Notes under the pieces: generated by a model
What the model was told of the DNA's origin: nothing
Database searches by the model: none
What the model saw: only the letters and a program-made list of their open reading frames with translations
Made by a program: the position numbers and the translations under genes
Shown: piece by piece, positions 37,786-46,882 of the stretch
How the letters are laid out: every line of letters starts with the position of its first letter
Numbering within the stretch: position 1 is the stretch's first letter
DNA from: Telluribacter humicola
GTDB taxonomy: Bacteria > Bacteroidota > Bacteroidia > Cytophagales > Spirosomataceae
Direction: 5' to 3'
Assembly: GCF_017355935.1 (NCBI RefSeq)
Contig: NZ_JAFIQT010000001.1
Coordinates: 2,046,001-2,110,000 of the forward strand
Length of the DNA stretch: 64,000 nucleotides

Positions 37786-40284
37786 CTACTTCTTTGGATC
37801 CAGGATCTTCTCAATCCTGACGAGGCTGTCGTTGAGGTGGTACTTGGTCATGGTATCTTTGGCGAGAGGCATGGACTTTCTGATATCTGACTGCAGCTGC
37901 TGCAGCTCACCCCGCACTACCGCCCGGATATCCGACTGGCTTACTTTGACCGGCGTATAGTTGATAAAGCTACGCGCACTGACCGATACCGAGGCTGGCT
38001 CGTGCGTCATGAGGTGCTCCATACGATCGAGGTAGGCGCGCTGCAGGTTACGGCGATAGGTATCAGGTACCTTGTTGGTCTTCAGCTCCGTCCAGATTCC
38101 TCCTCGCAGGTCTCCCATCATACCTAACAGACCGTAGGCTTTGTTGCCGTTGAGGGTCTGGTTTTCGATGAGGCGGGCCATACGTCCGGGCTCAAGTACC
38201 GAGTTGAGTGCCCGCTCCTGTGCACTGCGTACACGCTCTACTACACCTACGCCCTCAAAGCGACGCAGGATATTGTCATCGATCATCCAGGTTGGTGTCA
38301 CAAAAGCCTGGTTGATTATAAAGGCAAGGGCGCGTTTCTGCTTTTCCAGCGGTACCGGCTCGTATACGGCCCCTTCTTCGTCGTAGGTCTTGTAGGTTTC
38401 GTAGATTCCCCCGATGTTGCTGGTCACGTGGCCAAGGTAGCGGTTCCACTGGGTCAGTACCTGTCCGTACATTTCTTCCAGGTTTTCGTAAGGGGCTCCT
38501 TCCTCACGGGTCCATTCGATCAGATTGGGCAGGATACGCTTCAGGTTCTTAATACCGTACTCACTGGCTTTCATGGCGTCGTCACCGATATCTTCCGTCT
38601 GGGAGCGGGGATCAACCGGGTTCATGGTCTGACGGCCGTAGCGGTACATAGGGTCACCGGCATGTTCCCGGATCATAGCGTCCAGGATCTTTTTCTCAGC
38701 CTCGGGGGTACGGGCACCGGGTATGGGGCGGTAGCCCCACTCGATAGAGTACTTGTCATAAAGCCCGATATTGGGCATGAAGTTGACACCCTGGTCTTCG
38801 GGCTGTGCTACGTAGTTGAAGCGGGCGTAGTCCATGATCGAAGGCGACACGTTCATCCGGCTGGTAAATGAAGCAGAGCGCAGCGAGTCAACGGGGTAGG
38901 AGGCACTAGCGCCCATGTTGTGGGGGAGACCCAGGGTATGACCTACCTCGTGAGCGGCTACAAACCGGATCAGCTTACCCATTACCTCATCCTTGAATCG
39001 GGGCGTGCGGGCATCTGGATTGATGGCGGCCGTCTGGATAAAGTACCAGTTGCGGAGCAGGTTCATGACGTTGTGGTACCAGCCAATGTCGCTCTCCAGG
39101 ATTTCGCCGGAGCGGGGGTCGTGTACATTAGGGCCGTAGGCATTTTGTACATCAGAAGCAAAGTACCTGACTACCGAGTAGCGTACGTCTTCGGGGCTGA
39201 AATCCGGATCTTCAGCTGCGGTAGGTGGATATTTGCATATAATGGCATTCTTGAAGCCGGCCTTTTCGAACGCTACCTGCCAGTCTTCTACTCCCTGCTT
39301 GATGAACGGGCGCCACTTTTCAGGCGTAGCAGGGTCAATGTAGTAGACGATGGGTTTTACCGGTTCTACCAGTTCACCACGCATAAAGGCTACGGTATCT
39401 TTAGGTTCCAGCCGCCAGCGGACGATGTACTCCCGCTTATCGGCCTTCTGAGCATCCAGACCATAGTCATTATGACGTACCGAAAAGTACCCAACGCGCT
39501 GGTCTTTTAGTCGGGGCATCATGGGCTTTTTGGGAAGCAGGATCATGGAGTGGTTCATCTCCAGCGATATAGAACCCGTTTCGGCTATGGATGGTGCTTC
39601 CGAAGCATTGTAGGTAAGTATGTTACGGGCCTCGATGTTGAGCGGGTAGCTGCGTATGCTATCCAGGTAGGTACGCTTAGTGTCCAGCGCCGATACTTTA
39701 TAGCGGGTACGCCGGGGCTGGTCCAGTCCCAGTAGCTTCACATCAGTTGTGAATAGCTCATTGACCTCAATCACCGTCCCGTTGCTTTCTGAACTGAGGG
39801 CTTTTATATCAAAAGCTGCTACAATAGGCTCAAAGTTGGAGTTCCTGACCGCCTGGTAGATGGGTAGCTCCTCACTGGCTACGTTTCGGTACGATACCAC
39901 CCGTAGCAGTACTTTTTTATCCTTAATCTCCCAGCGTACCATGGATGTGTTCAGCTCTTCGCCCCCGTAGCCAATGTTGTCGGCAGTTTTGGCGACGCGT
40001 GTAACCAGTAGCATTTCCCGCTCCATCAGGGAGTCTGGTATTTCGTAGTAGTAGCTATCATCTACCTTGTGTACCTTAAACAGCCCCTCGTCGGTTTTGG
40101 CCTTTGGGGTGATTACTTCGCTGTAAGGTTTAATAGGAGTACTTTTCGGGTTAGAGGCAGGCTTGGCTGGCGTTGTTGCGGCAGCAGCCGGTTTCTCCTC
40201 TTCTTTCTTCTTCTTTTTCTGAGCCATGGCACCATTGGCTGTAAGTAGTGCCAGGGCCAGAAGTAACGGAATGGGTTTTAACAT
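37786..40284 (-). CDS. Secreted zinc-dependent metalloprotease (DUF5117/DUF5118 type)
   Basis: Large exported protein of 832 aa. The signal peptide ends near GAMAQ (residue 22) and is followed by a Lys/Glu then Ala/Pro/Lys-rich low-complexity linker (about 23-55). The core has the extended met-zincin motif HEVGHTLGLPH at about residues 442-452, with a Met-turn candidate in SIMDYARFNY. This is the architecture of the Bacteroidota DUF5117-DUF4953 metalloproteases; their substrates are not established. I saw no obvious T9SS C-terminal sorting domain at its end (VRIEKILDPKK). It is monocistronic, with a long strong terminator. Confidence 0.87.
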   Translation of the reverse strand: MLKPIPLLLALALLTANGAMAQKKKKKEEEKPAAAATTPAKPASNPKSTPIKPYSEVITPKAKTDEGLFKVHKVDDSYYYEIPDSLMEREMLLVTRVAKTADNIGYGGEELNTSMVRWEIKDKKVLLRVVSYRNVASEELPIYQAVRNSNFEPIVAAFDIKALSSESNGTVIEVNELFTTDVKLLGLDQPRRTRYKVSALDTKRTYLDSIRSYPLNIEARNILTYNASEAPSIAETGSISLEMNHSMILLPKKPMMPRLKDQRVGYFSVRHNDYGLDAQKADKREYIVRWRLEPKDTVAFMRGELVEPVKPIVYYIDPATPEKWRPFIKQGVEDWQVAFEKAGFKNAIICKYPPTAAEDPDFSPEDVRYSVVRYFASDVQNAYGPNVHDPRSGEILESDIGWYHNVMNLLRNWYFIQTAAINPDARTPRFKDEVMGKLIRFVAAHEVGHTLGLPHNMGASASYPVDSLRSASFTSRMNVSPSIMDYARFNYVAQPEDQGVNFMPNIGLYDKYSIEWGYRPIPGARTPEAEKKILDAMIREHAGDPMYRYGRQTMNPVDPRSQTEDIGDDAMKASEYGIKNLKRILPNLIEWTREEGAPYENLEEMYGQVLTQWNRYLGHVTSNIGGIYETYKTYDEEGAVYEPVPLEKQKRALAFIINQAFVTPTWMIDDNILRRFEGVGVVERVRSAQERALNSVLEPGRMARLIENQTLNGNKAYGLLGMMGDLRGGIWTELKTNKVPDTYRRNLQRAYLDRMEHLMTHEPASVSVSARSFINYTPVKVSQSDIRAVVRGELQQLQSDIRKSMPLAKDTMTKYHLNDSLVRIEKILDPKK

Positions 40285-40441
40285 GGGTTACGGTTATATA
40301 AATAATTAAAATAGTAACGATAATGATAGCTAATTTCTGCTGGTAAAGTTCCTGAACCACTACGGCAGGCACGAAATTTACCTCTTGAAGGAATAAAGTA
40401 GTAACTTGGAAAACTAAACCTAACCTGCTAATCACTCTGCA

Positions 40442-41101
40442 ATGTCTAACTATCCCGTCAAAACTGCTCTTGTCATTGGGGCCACCGGCCTTATCGGAAA
40501 GCAGATAGTACAGTATCTGTTAAGTTCACCCGCTTATTCGGAAGTGCGGGTCCTGGTGCGCCATTCTTTGGGGATTTCAAATACTAAGCTGAAAGAGATA
40601 AAGTATGATTTCAATAATCCGGATCCGGCGGTGGTACAGGGCGATGATGTATTCTGCTGCCTGGGTACTACCATGAAAAAGGCCGGATCGAAGGAGGCCT
40701 TCCGCAAAGTCGACCTGGAGTACCCTTTACAGATAGCTAGATTAGCTAAACAGAATGGTGCCCGGCAGTACCTGATCGTAACAGCTATGGGAGCTGATTC
40801 GGACTCAATGTTCTTTTATAATCAGGTCAAAGGGGATGTACAGGAAGAGCTGAAATCCCTGCAGTTTTCTACGCTTCGCATTTTCCAGCCCTCGTTGCTG
40901 CTGGGCGACCGTCAGGACACCCGACTGGGAGAGAAAATAGGTGAGGGACTAGCTGCACTTTTCAAGCCTCTGATGATTGGCCCCCTGCAAAAGTACCGGG
41001 CCATTGATTCGGGCAAGGTGGCTCGTGCCATGGTAGAGCTGGCTCAAAAGCCGGAGGCAGGGGTATTTGTATACGAATCAGGCGAACTACAGAAGTACTA
41101 A
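40442..41101 (+). CDS. NAD(P)-binding atypical SDR (HTATIP2/NmrA-like)
   Basis: Rossmann-fold protein of 219 aa. The motif GATGLIG (residues 13-19) binds NAD(P)H, and CCLGTTMKKAGSKEAFRKVD with YLIVTAMGADSDSMFFYNQVKG is typical of the HTATIP2-like atypical SDRs. The YxxxK of classical SDRs is replaced by YNQVKG. Function is unknown; redox or regulatory roles have been proposed for relatives. It is followed 13 nt later by a GNAT gene, so the two form an operon. It diverges from the metalloprotease gene. Confidence 0.82.
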   Translation: MSNYPVKTALVIGATGLIGKQIVQYLLSSPAYSEVRVLVRHSLGISNTKLKEIKYDFNNPDPAVVQGDDVFCCLGTTMKKAGSKEAFRKVDLEYPLQIARLAKQNGARQYLIVTAMGADSDSMFFYNQVKGDVQEELKSLQFSTLRIFQPSLLLGDRQDTRLGEKIGEGLAALFKPLMIGPLQKYRAIDSGKVARAMVELAQKPEAGVFVYESGELQKY

Positions 41102-41114
41102 CCTCTTCCCTCTC

Positions 41115-41543
41115 ATGCTGCATATTCGTACCGCTACGGCTTCTGACGAAGAACTCCTGTACCAGATGCTATGTGACCTGGAAAATGAAATACTGGACCT
41201 ATCAGCCTTTACACAAGTCTTTCAGCACAATCTATCAAATCAGGATATAGCGTACCTCGTGGCTGAATGGGACGGAGTGGTAGTAGGTATGGCCAGTTGC
41301 CACGTGCAGCCCCTGTTGCACCATGCCGCGCTGGTCGGGGAGATTCAGGAGATGTACGTAGACCCGGCGTTGCGCTCGCAGGGGATAGGCCAGAAGCTGG
41401 TAGATGCCCTGGTCGACTTCGCCAGGAGCAGAGGAGCTGTCCACCTGGAAGTCACCTCCAACCAGCTCCGGCAGGATACGCACCGCTTCTACGAAAGGGA
41501 AGGATTCAAGAAGACCCATTATAAGCTGATTCGGAAGCTCTGA
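41115..41543 (+). CDS. GNAT-family N-acetyltransferase
   Basis: Acetyl-CoA-dependent acetyltransferase of 142 aa. I start at the ATG at 41115 (MLHIRTATASDEELLYQM), since an upstream start at 41067 would overlap the preceding gene. Motif A is clear: EIQEMYVDPALRSQGIGQKLVDAL, with the Q/RxxGxG pyrophosphate loop; the C-terminal HRFYEREGFKKTHY is also standard. The acceptor is unknown. It lies 13 nt after the atypical SDR and ends at a hairpin. Confidence 0.88.
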   Translation: MLHIRTATASDEELLYQMLCDLENEILDLSAFTQVFQHNLSNQDIAYLVAEWDGVVVGMASCHVQPLLHHAALVGEIQEMYVDPALRSQGIGQKLVDALVDFARSRGAVHLEVTSNQLRQDTHRFYEREGFKKTHYKLIRKL

Positions 41544-41561
41544 TAGTACCTACTACATAAA

Positions 41562-41589
41562 AAAGCGTACGGCAACTGCCGTACGCTTT
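41562..41589. terminator. Terminator between convergent genes
   Basis: A 13-bp perfect inverted repeat (41562-41574 with 41577-41589), with A and T runs at its ends, between the GNAT gene and the convergent small secreted-protein gene. Confidence 0.85.
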
Positions 41590-41622
41590 CTGAACTACCC
41601 TAAACCTTCAACTAAACTATGA

Positions 41623-42036
41623 TCACCAGCCGCGACGTTGGTCGTAATTACCCGGGGACCGTGGACGATCGTATCCGGCACGCTCTCCGTCGCGGTTTTC
41701 GTAGCGAATCTTACGGATCAGATTCTCAAGGTCATTAGTCAGCTCCCGTGTCTCCCGATTAGTCAGATTACGGTTGGAGCGGAACCGGCGCTCGCGGAGC
41801 TGAATTCGATCGTACTCGTCCAGAAGTCGGATGGCTTCGGTCGGAGTGAGCGATTGATTCTCGATACCCACGGCTATACGGCGGCGGGCTTCGCGTTGCA
41901 TGTCATTGATGGCATAGCTTTCACGGCGGTCATTGTCGGCAGCCGGATAGCGCTGGCCGGGGTACTCATAACGTTGGGCAAAGGCACCGACAAAAGTTAG
42001 GAGAAACAAAGCGGAGAGAATGAGAGTTTTTTTCAT
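41623..42036 (-). CDS. Small secreted Arg-rich protein of unknown function
   Basis: Exported protein of 137 aa with a signal peptide ending near GAFAQ (residue 21). The mature part is strongly charged (many Arg, Glu and Asp), mostly helical, and ends in an Arg/Gly/Tyr/Pro-rich tail (about 112-137). I do not recognise a family. The general pattern of a short exported Arg/Glu helical protein is shared with the lipoprotein at 37214, but the sequences do not obviously align. It is monocistronic; the gap 42037-42213 shows no other gene. Confidence 0.65.
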   Translation of the reverse strand: MKKTLILSALFLLTFVGAFAQRYEYPGQRYPAADNDRRESYAINDMQREARRRIAVGIENQSLTPTEAIRLLDEYDRIQLRERRFRSNRNLTNRETRELTNDLENLIRKIRYENRDGERAGYDRPRSPGNYDQRRGW

Positions 42037-42213
42037 GGCTAATATATATTATGGGTTTTGTGGGTTAGAGAGCCATGAGCAGGAAAGGTTTAATGCAGCT
42101 TTGTTAATAGATGTTAATGGGTGAAGAAAATCATAAATTAGTAGGCATAGGAAGAGCGGCAAGCGGTGTAGCCGCTTGAAAGCACAATGACGTAACAGAG
42201 ATGTGTTGACTAA

Positions 42214-42960
42214 TTACTGGTTTCCCTCATCCAGTACCTCCTGAATAGCAGCCTGGGCCAGCTGAGCTATCTCTTCGGGTTTTTTACCTGCCGGTTCTAT
42301 ACCGGGCAGTACCGTCCAGGAGAGTTTTGAAAAAGAAACAAGGGGAAATACACCCTTAGTTGGATTAAATTTACCGGTACCCTGTATGGCTACAGGAACT
42401 ACGAGGGCATTAGGGGCTTTCTTGAGCAGAGCCGCTAGTCCACCAGCGGCGAAGGGCCGCATCTGGCCTGAGGCAGTACGGGTACCTTCCGGGAATATGA
42501 CAGCGGAATAATTATTATCTTGTATATGTTTGCCGAGTCGGGCTATTTCCACGATGGCCTGCTTGCCATCCTTACGGTTGATCAAAGCGGCACCACTTTT
42601 GCGTAGGTTGTAGGAGATACTGGGTATACCCTTTGCCAGTTCTATTTTAGAAACAAAAATGGGCCGGTACCTGCGCAGAAACCAGATGATAGCCGGAATA
42701 TCAAACGTACTCTGGTGGTTGGCCGTAAAAATGATAGGACGGTCGGTAGGAAGATCAGTACGCCGGTCAAATTTGATACTGGCTCCGGTCAGGTACAATC
42801 CGTATGTGAGCATGAAGTTGAGATGATCAACGGATACTTTATGGACTTTTTTGCCAAAGATATTATAGGCAACTACCTGATATACATGAAACAGTAAAAG
42901 TTGTAACCCAAAGTAGAGTAAATAGATACTACCAAGTAGGTAGTCCAGTATTTTTTTCAT
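42214..42960 (-). CDS. 1-acyl-sn-glycerol-3-phosphate acyltransferase (PlsC family)
   Basis: Membrane acyltransferase of 248 aa that would convert lysophosphatidic acid to phosphatidic acid. An N-terminal hydrophobic segment (about 8-34) is followed by the catalytic NHQSTFD (H82, D87), the block II/III elements (AALINRKDGKQA) and FPEGTRTASGQMRPF. It is divergent from the acyl-ACP desaturase gene, 130 nt apart, so two membrane-lipid genes share a control region. The name plsC is a family-level call; lipid A-related or ornithine-lipid acyltransferases share the motif. Confidence 0.85.
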   Translation of the reverse strand: MKKILDYLLGSIYLLYFGLQLLLFHVYQVVAYNIFGKKVHKVSVDHLNFMLTYGLYLTGASIKFDRRTDLPTDRPIIFTANHQSTFDIPAIIWFLRRYRPIFVSKIELAKGIPSISYNLRKSGAALINRKDGKQAIVEIARLGKHIQDNNYSAVIFPEGTRTASGQMRPFAAGGLAALLKKAPNALVVPVAIQGTGKFNPTKGVFPLVSFSKLSWTVLPGIEPAGKKPEEIAQLAQAAIQEVLDEGNQ

Positions 42961-43090
42961 TCTTCAATATTTTTTGTGCGAAAATACTGGAAAAGGTGTT
43001 GTATTACTAAATACTATAAATATTGCTATACTTATAAGTATAAATAGCGTTATTTGTAGGACTATTACCATTTTCATAATTTGATATTGT

Positions 43091-44080
43091 ATGCAGACGG
43101 AACTATCAGCTTCACGCTTAGAGGTAATGCGGTTCATTGGCACCAGGCTGGATGAGCTCATAGATGAATACCTCAGGCCTGTAGAAGAATACTGGCAACC
43201 ATCGGATTTTTTGCCTGATTCAACCAGAGAGGATTTCTTCAATGAAGTAAAGCTACTTCAGGAAAGTTGTCGTGATCTTCCGTATGACTATCTGGCTGTT
43301 TTGATAGGAGATACCATTACCGAAGAGGCACTACCAACCTACGAATCATGGCTGATGGATGTAGTAGGGGTAGACCAGATCGGCAACCCCGAAAGCGGTT
43401 GGGTAAAGTGGGTACGGGCCTGGACCGCCGAGGAAAACCGTCACGGTGACCTGCTCAACAAGTACCTGTACCTGTCTGGTCGGGTGGATATGCACGCCAT
43501 GGAGGTATCTACACAGTACCTCATATCCGATGGATTCGACATCCAGACGGGTCGTGACCCATACCGTAACTTTGTTTATACTTCATTCCAGGAGCTGGCT
43601 ACCAACGTGTCACACCGTCGTACGGCTACGCTGGCCAAGAAGTTTGGCAACCCGCACCTGTCCAAGATATGTGGTGTCATCGCCTCGGATGAAATGCGCC
43701 ATGCCAAAGCCTATAAAGCGTTTGTAAGCCGGATATTTGAGGTAGACCCCTCGGAGATGATGCTGGCGCTGGAAGATATGATGAAGAAGAAGATCGTAAT
43801 GCCGGCCCACTTCCTGCGCGAGTCAGGAGTAAAGATCGGACAGACCTTCTCACACTTCTCCGATGCCGCTCAGCGTTTGGGAGTGTATACTACTAATGAC
43901 TACATTGATATCTTTGATTCGCTGCTGAAAGACTGGGAGATCGATAAGGTAAAAGACCTAAACGCAACCGCCGAGCGGGCTCGTGATTACCTGATGGCTC
44001 TGCCTGCCCGTCTGCGCCGCGTAGCGGATCGTACCCGGGTACCTGAGCTGGAGTATGAGTTCAGCTGGATCAGCCGGTAA
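43091..44080 (+). CDS. Acyl-ACP desaturase (ferritin-like di-iron)
   Basis: Soluble di-iron desaturase of 329 aa, of the plant stearoyl-ACP desaturase family. The two metal-binding EExxH-type motifs are EENRH (E114/E115, H118) and DEMRH (E201, H204), with further Glu ligands probably E79 and E168. It introduces a cis double bond into acyl-ACP using O2 and ferredoxin, so it implies aerobic control of membrane fluidity. It is monocistronic and divergent from the PlsC-like gene. The promoter region is very AT-rich, with TTTG about 30 nt before the start and a TAATTTG that misses the -7 consensus by one spacer base. Confidence 0.9.
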   Translation: MQTELSASRLEVMRFIGTRLDELIDEYLRPVEEYWQPSDFLPDSTREDFFNEVKLLQESCRDLPYDYLAVLIGDTITEEALPTYESWLMDVVGVDQIGNPESGWVKWVRAWTAEENRHGDLLNKYLYLSGRVDMHAMEVSTQYLISDGFDIQTGRDPYRNFVYTSFQELATNVSHRRTATLAKKFGNPHLSKICGVIASDEMRHAKAYKAFVSRIFEVDPSEMMLALEDMMKKKIVMPAHFLRESGVKIGQTFSHFSDAAQRLGVYTTNDYIDIFDSLLKDWEIDKVKDLNATAERARDYLMALPARLRRVADRTRVPELEYEFSWISR

Positions 44081-44102
44081 CAGATTCTCAATAAGACTAT
44101 AA

Positions 44103-44138
44103 AAAGGAGCGGCTCACCAGATGGTGAGCCGCTCCTTT
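44103..44138. terminator. Terminator between convergent desaturase and glycosidase genes
   Basis: A 16-bp perfect stem (44103-44118 with 44123-44138) with AGAT loop and A/T-rich ends. Confidence 0.9.
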
Positions 44139-44155
44139 CTATGATAAGTACGTAC

Positions 44156-45319
44156 TTAGTTGACTGCTGCTGCTTTCTTTGCCTTTCCGGTAGCGGCTTT
44201 GATAGCGGCAACTTCTTCCTCGTCTATAGGAGTACCATCCTCTTTGAGGATTTCGTGGAACCACACCGCTGGCTCATGTCCGTTGACGTAAGGCTTCTGC
44301 CAGCTATCCCAGGGGAGGTAGGTTTGGGTTTTGCCAGCTACAAAGCCCCAGTTGATCATGCCCACGTCGTACTTTTTGGCGACCGGGAGGTGCGTCTGAA
44401 ACTTGCTGTTGGCTCCACGCGCCATAAACTCCGTACAGATCAGCGGACGTCCCTGCGCTTTAAGCTCCTTAATAACCCGCTCAAACGACTCTACATCGGA
44501 GTAGTGGTGGAAGGTAATGATGTCGGAGTTGACAAACTGTACCTTCTCCATGGGGCTCCAGTTCTCGGGCTTGCTCATGTCACGGTCCTTGCTGAATATC
44601 CACACGCCTGATGACAGGGGCTGAGTAGGATTGACGGAGCGTGCCCACTTAAATACATCTGGCAGTAGTTTCGTCACAATCGCTACCTTGTTGGCAGGCT
44701 CCTGGTTGAGGTGGTTCTTTCCGTAGCTGTTGCCGTTGGTATTATCAGGCTCATTCCAAACATCCCACATCAATATTCTGGGATCATTTTTGAAGGCTCC
44801 CACAACACCTTTCACGTAAGCTTCCAGGCGTGGGTACTGCGATACATCCGTAAGGGCGTCTGCACCCGGACTCTGCATCCAGCCCGAATTATGGATACCA
44901 GGCTGCGGACCGCGCTGCTTTCCCAGGGCAGGATGAGGGTCCCAGCAGGAGTCAAATAAGACCAGCATGGGACGGATCTTGTGCTTGGCGCAGATACTCA
45001 GAAACTGATCAAGACGTTTGGTAAAACCAGCCGGATCCTGCCATAGCAGGTCATGGAGGTACACCCGGGCTGTATTGACACCCATTGACTCGGCCCAGGC
45101 CAGTTCCTTGTCAATCGTAGTGGGATCAAAGCTATCTGCCTGGAACATTTCCAGTTGATTAATCGCATTGGCCGGATTGTAGTTAGACCCAAATAACCAG
45201 GGTTGCTTCTTATACCAGGCAGCGGCTTTGTTGGCGTCCCATCGTCCGGGCGCACTGGTCTGAGCCTGGGAGGTGGCAGTAAAGAGTATGAATAAAAGAA
45301 GGAGATGGAGTTTTCTCAT
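44156..45319 (-). CDS. Secreted GH5-like (clan GH-A) glycoside hydrolase
   Basis: TIM-barrel glycosidase of 387 aa with a signal peptide ending near TSQAQ (residue 20). The acid/base Glu is E190 in WDVWNEPDN and the probable nucleophile E297 in LICTEFMAR, an arrangement found in clan GH-A. ARVYLHDLLWQDP and DIITFHHYSD are further barrel elements. Related proteins are often labelled cellulase or 1,4-beta-xylanase, but substrate specificity cannot be read here. The C-terminus is an Ala/Lys-rich tail (KAATGKAKKAAAVN). It has no Sus genes or other CAZymes beside it. Confidence 0.82.
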   Translation of the reverse strand: MRKLHLLLLFILFTATSQAQTSAPGRWDANKAAAWYKKQPWLFGSNYNPANAINQLEMFQADSFDPTTIDKELAWAESMGVNTARVYLHDLLWQDPAGFTKRLDQFLSICAKHKIRPMLVLFDSCWDPHPALGKQRGPQPGIHNSGWMQSPGADALTDVSQYPRLEAYVKGVVGAFKNDPRILMWDVWNEPDNTNGNSYGKNHLNQEPANKVAIVTKLLPDVFKWARSVNPTQPLSSGVWIFSKDRDMSKPENWSPMEKVQFVNSDIITFHHYSDVESFERVIKELKAQGRPLICTEFMARGANSKFQTHLPVAKKYDVGMINWGFVAGKTQTYLPWDSWQKPYVNGHEPAVWFHEILKEDGTPIDEEEVAAIKAATGKAKKAAAVN

Positions 45320-45400
45320 GATATTATTTTTGTGATTATTCTCTATCTAAAAGCAGAGAAGGTACCTTTACAACTCCAAATTATAGTATAATTTTTTTGA

Positions 45401-45877
45401 ATGATGACCTGGACTATCACAGAAGCCAATACCGAGGAGCAATACCTGGCTGCCATTGCACTCTTTAAAGAATACGCCGCTTCGCTGGACTTTGATCTGC
45501 AGTTTCAGAATTTTGACGGAGAACTATCCATCCTGTCTACTATGTACGGACCTCCGGTGGGGCGACTCTATCTGGTAGAGGATCAGGGTGAATACGTAGG
45601 TTGTGTAGGGCTGCGCCGCATTGAGAACGAGTGGACCTGCGAAATAAAGCGTATGTACATTCGACCGGAATACCGGGGTACGGGCATTGGCAAGACCCTG
45701 ATGACAAAATTGATTGATGCTGCTCGTGAAATGAACTACAAGACCATCAAGCTGGATACCATCGGGTACAAGATGCCGAACGCGGTTGGCCTCTACAAAT
45801 CCTATGGCTTCCGTGAGACGGTTCCTTATAATTTTAACCCCTACGAGGGAGTATTGTACTTCGAACGCGAATTATAG
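45401..45877 (+). CDS. GNAT-family N-acetyltransferase
   Basis: Acetyltransferase of 158 aa. The acetyl-CoA loop is in CEIKRMYIRPEYRGTGIGKTLMTKL, shown here only to mark RGTGIG; the end GLYKSYGFRETVPYNFNP is also typical. The start may be either of two adjacent Met codons (45401 or 45404). It lies 8 nt before the beta-lactamase-like gene, so the two form an operon. The acceptor is unknown. Confidence 0.87.
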   Translation: MMTWTITEANTEEQYLAAIALFKEYAASLDFDLQFQNFDGELSILSTMYGPPVGRLYLVEDQGEYVGCVGLRRIENEWTCEIKRMYIRPEYRGTGIGKTLMTKLIDAAREMNYKTIKLDTIGYKMPNAVGLYKSYGFRETVPYNFNPYEGVLYFEREL

Positions 45878-45885
45878 AGTACCTT

Positions 45886-46809
45886 ATGAAAAAAATCCTT
45901 CTGCTTCTCTTACTGGTTGTAAGTACCTATGCTATAGCGCAGCCTTCATTGGTAGGCAAGACCCGTACCGATAAGGAACTGACCAAAAAAATAGAAGCTG
46001 CCATGCGGGGCTTCGAGGGGGTAGTAGGCGTGTACGTACGCCACCTGAAGACGGGGCGGGTGGTGGAGATCAAGGCTGATACGGTGTTCCCGACGGCGAG
46101 TATGGTCAAGATTCCAATTTTGTGTGGATTGTTTGACAAGATACACCAGGGTAAGATCAGCTACCAGCAGACTCTCACATACCGGGACTCGCTGCACTAT
46201 GACGATGGCATAGTAGGATCATTGAGAGACAGCGCCCAAATTCCGCTTAGTTATGTCATTATGCTTATGACTACCCTGAGTGACAATACCGGTAGCCTGT
46301 GGCTGCAGGCCATGGCGGGTGGTGGTGCCACTATTAACCAGTGGCTTGATAAAAATGGTTTTACCTATACCCGGGTCAACTCGCGTACTCCCGGGCGTGA
46401 AGCAGCCCGTACGCGTTATGGGTGGGGACAGACAACAGCCTGCGAAATGGCCGAACTGATGGTTATGATCAGGCAGGGCAGAGCCATTAGCCCCGATATC
46501 AGCGACCGGATGTACCGCTACCTGGGGCGGCAGTTCTGGGATGGTGAATCACTGTCACAGATCCCTTCGGATGTGAAGGTAGCCTCTAAGAATGGAACCG
46601 TCAGTCAGGCCAAATCGGAAGTAGTACTGGTACATGCTCCTCATGGTGACTATGTGCTCTGCGTCACCACAAAAAATCAGAAGGATGAAAGATGGGTGCG
46701 TACCAATGCCGGATATGAGCTGTTACGGACTATTTCGGCTACGGTCTGGAAGCATTTTGAGCCGCAGAGTACCTGGCAACCACCACAGGGGTATGACAAG
46801 TGGTGGTAA
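45886..46809 (+). CDS. Class A beta-lactamase-like serine hydrolase, secreted
   Basis: Exported protein of 307 aa (signal to about YAIAQ, residue 19) of the Beta-lactamase2 fold. The catalytic SxxK is SMVK (S72, K75), the SDN loop is S132-D133-N134, and the usual KTG triad is KNG (K235-G237). The omega-loop region reads GREAARTRYGWG, so E172 could stand for Glu166, but the usual ExxLN pattern is not kept. These changes make drug-resistance activity uncertain; it may be a peptidoglycan-related serine hydrolase. It follows a GNAT gene by 8 nt. Confidence 0.78.
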   Translation: MKKILLLLLLVVSTYAIAQPSLVGKTRTDKELTKKIEAAMRGFEGVVGVYVRHLKTGRVVEIKADTVFPTASMVKIPILCGLFDKIHQGKISYQQTLTYRDSLHYDDGIVGSLRDSAQIPLSYVIMLMTTLSDNTGSLWLQAMAGGGATINQWLDKNGFTYTRVNSRTPGREAARTRYGWGQTTACEMAELMVMIRQGRAISPDISDRMYRYLGRQFWDGESLSQIPSDVKVASKNGTVSQAKSEVVLVHAPHGDYVLCVTTKNQKDERWVRTNAGYELLRTISATVWKHFEPQSTWQPPQGYDKWW

Positions 46810-46882
46810 CAATAGGGTACCAATGGCGGGTTATACATTAACAGACTTAAACTATACCAGCACGACTGTGTAACTTTTATTT

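Noticed and set aside
38428-39510. Two long plus-strand frames (147 and 196 codons)
   Set aside because: They are antisense to the conserved metalloprotease, whose frame has a zinc motif and signal peptide.
45886-46809. Antibiotic-resistance beta-lactamase
   Set aside because: The third motif is KNG and the omega loop is unusual, so resistance cannot be claimed from sequence.
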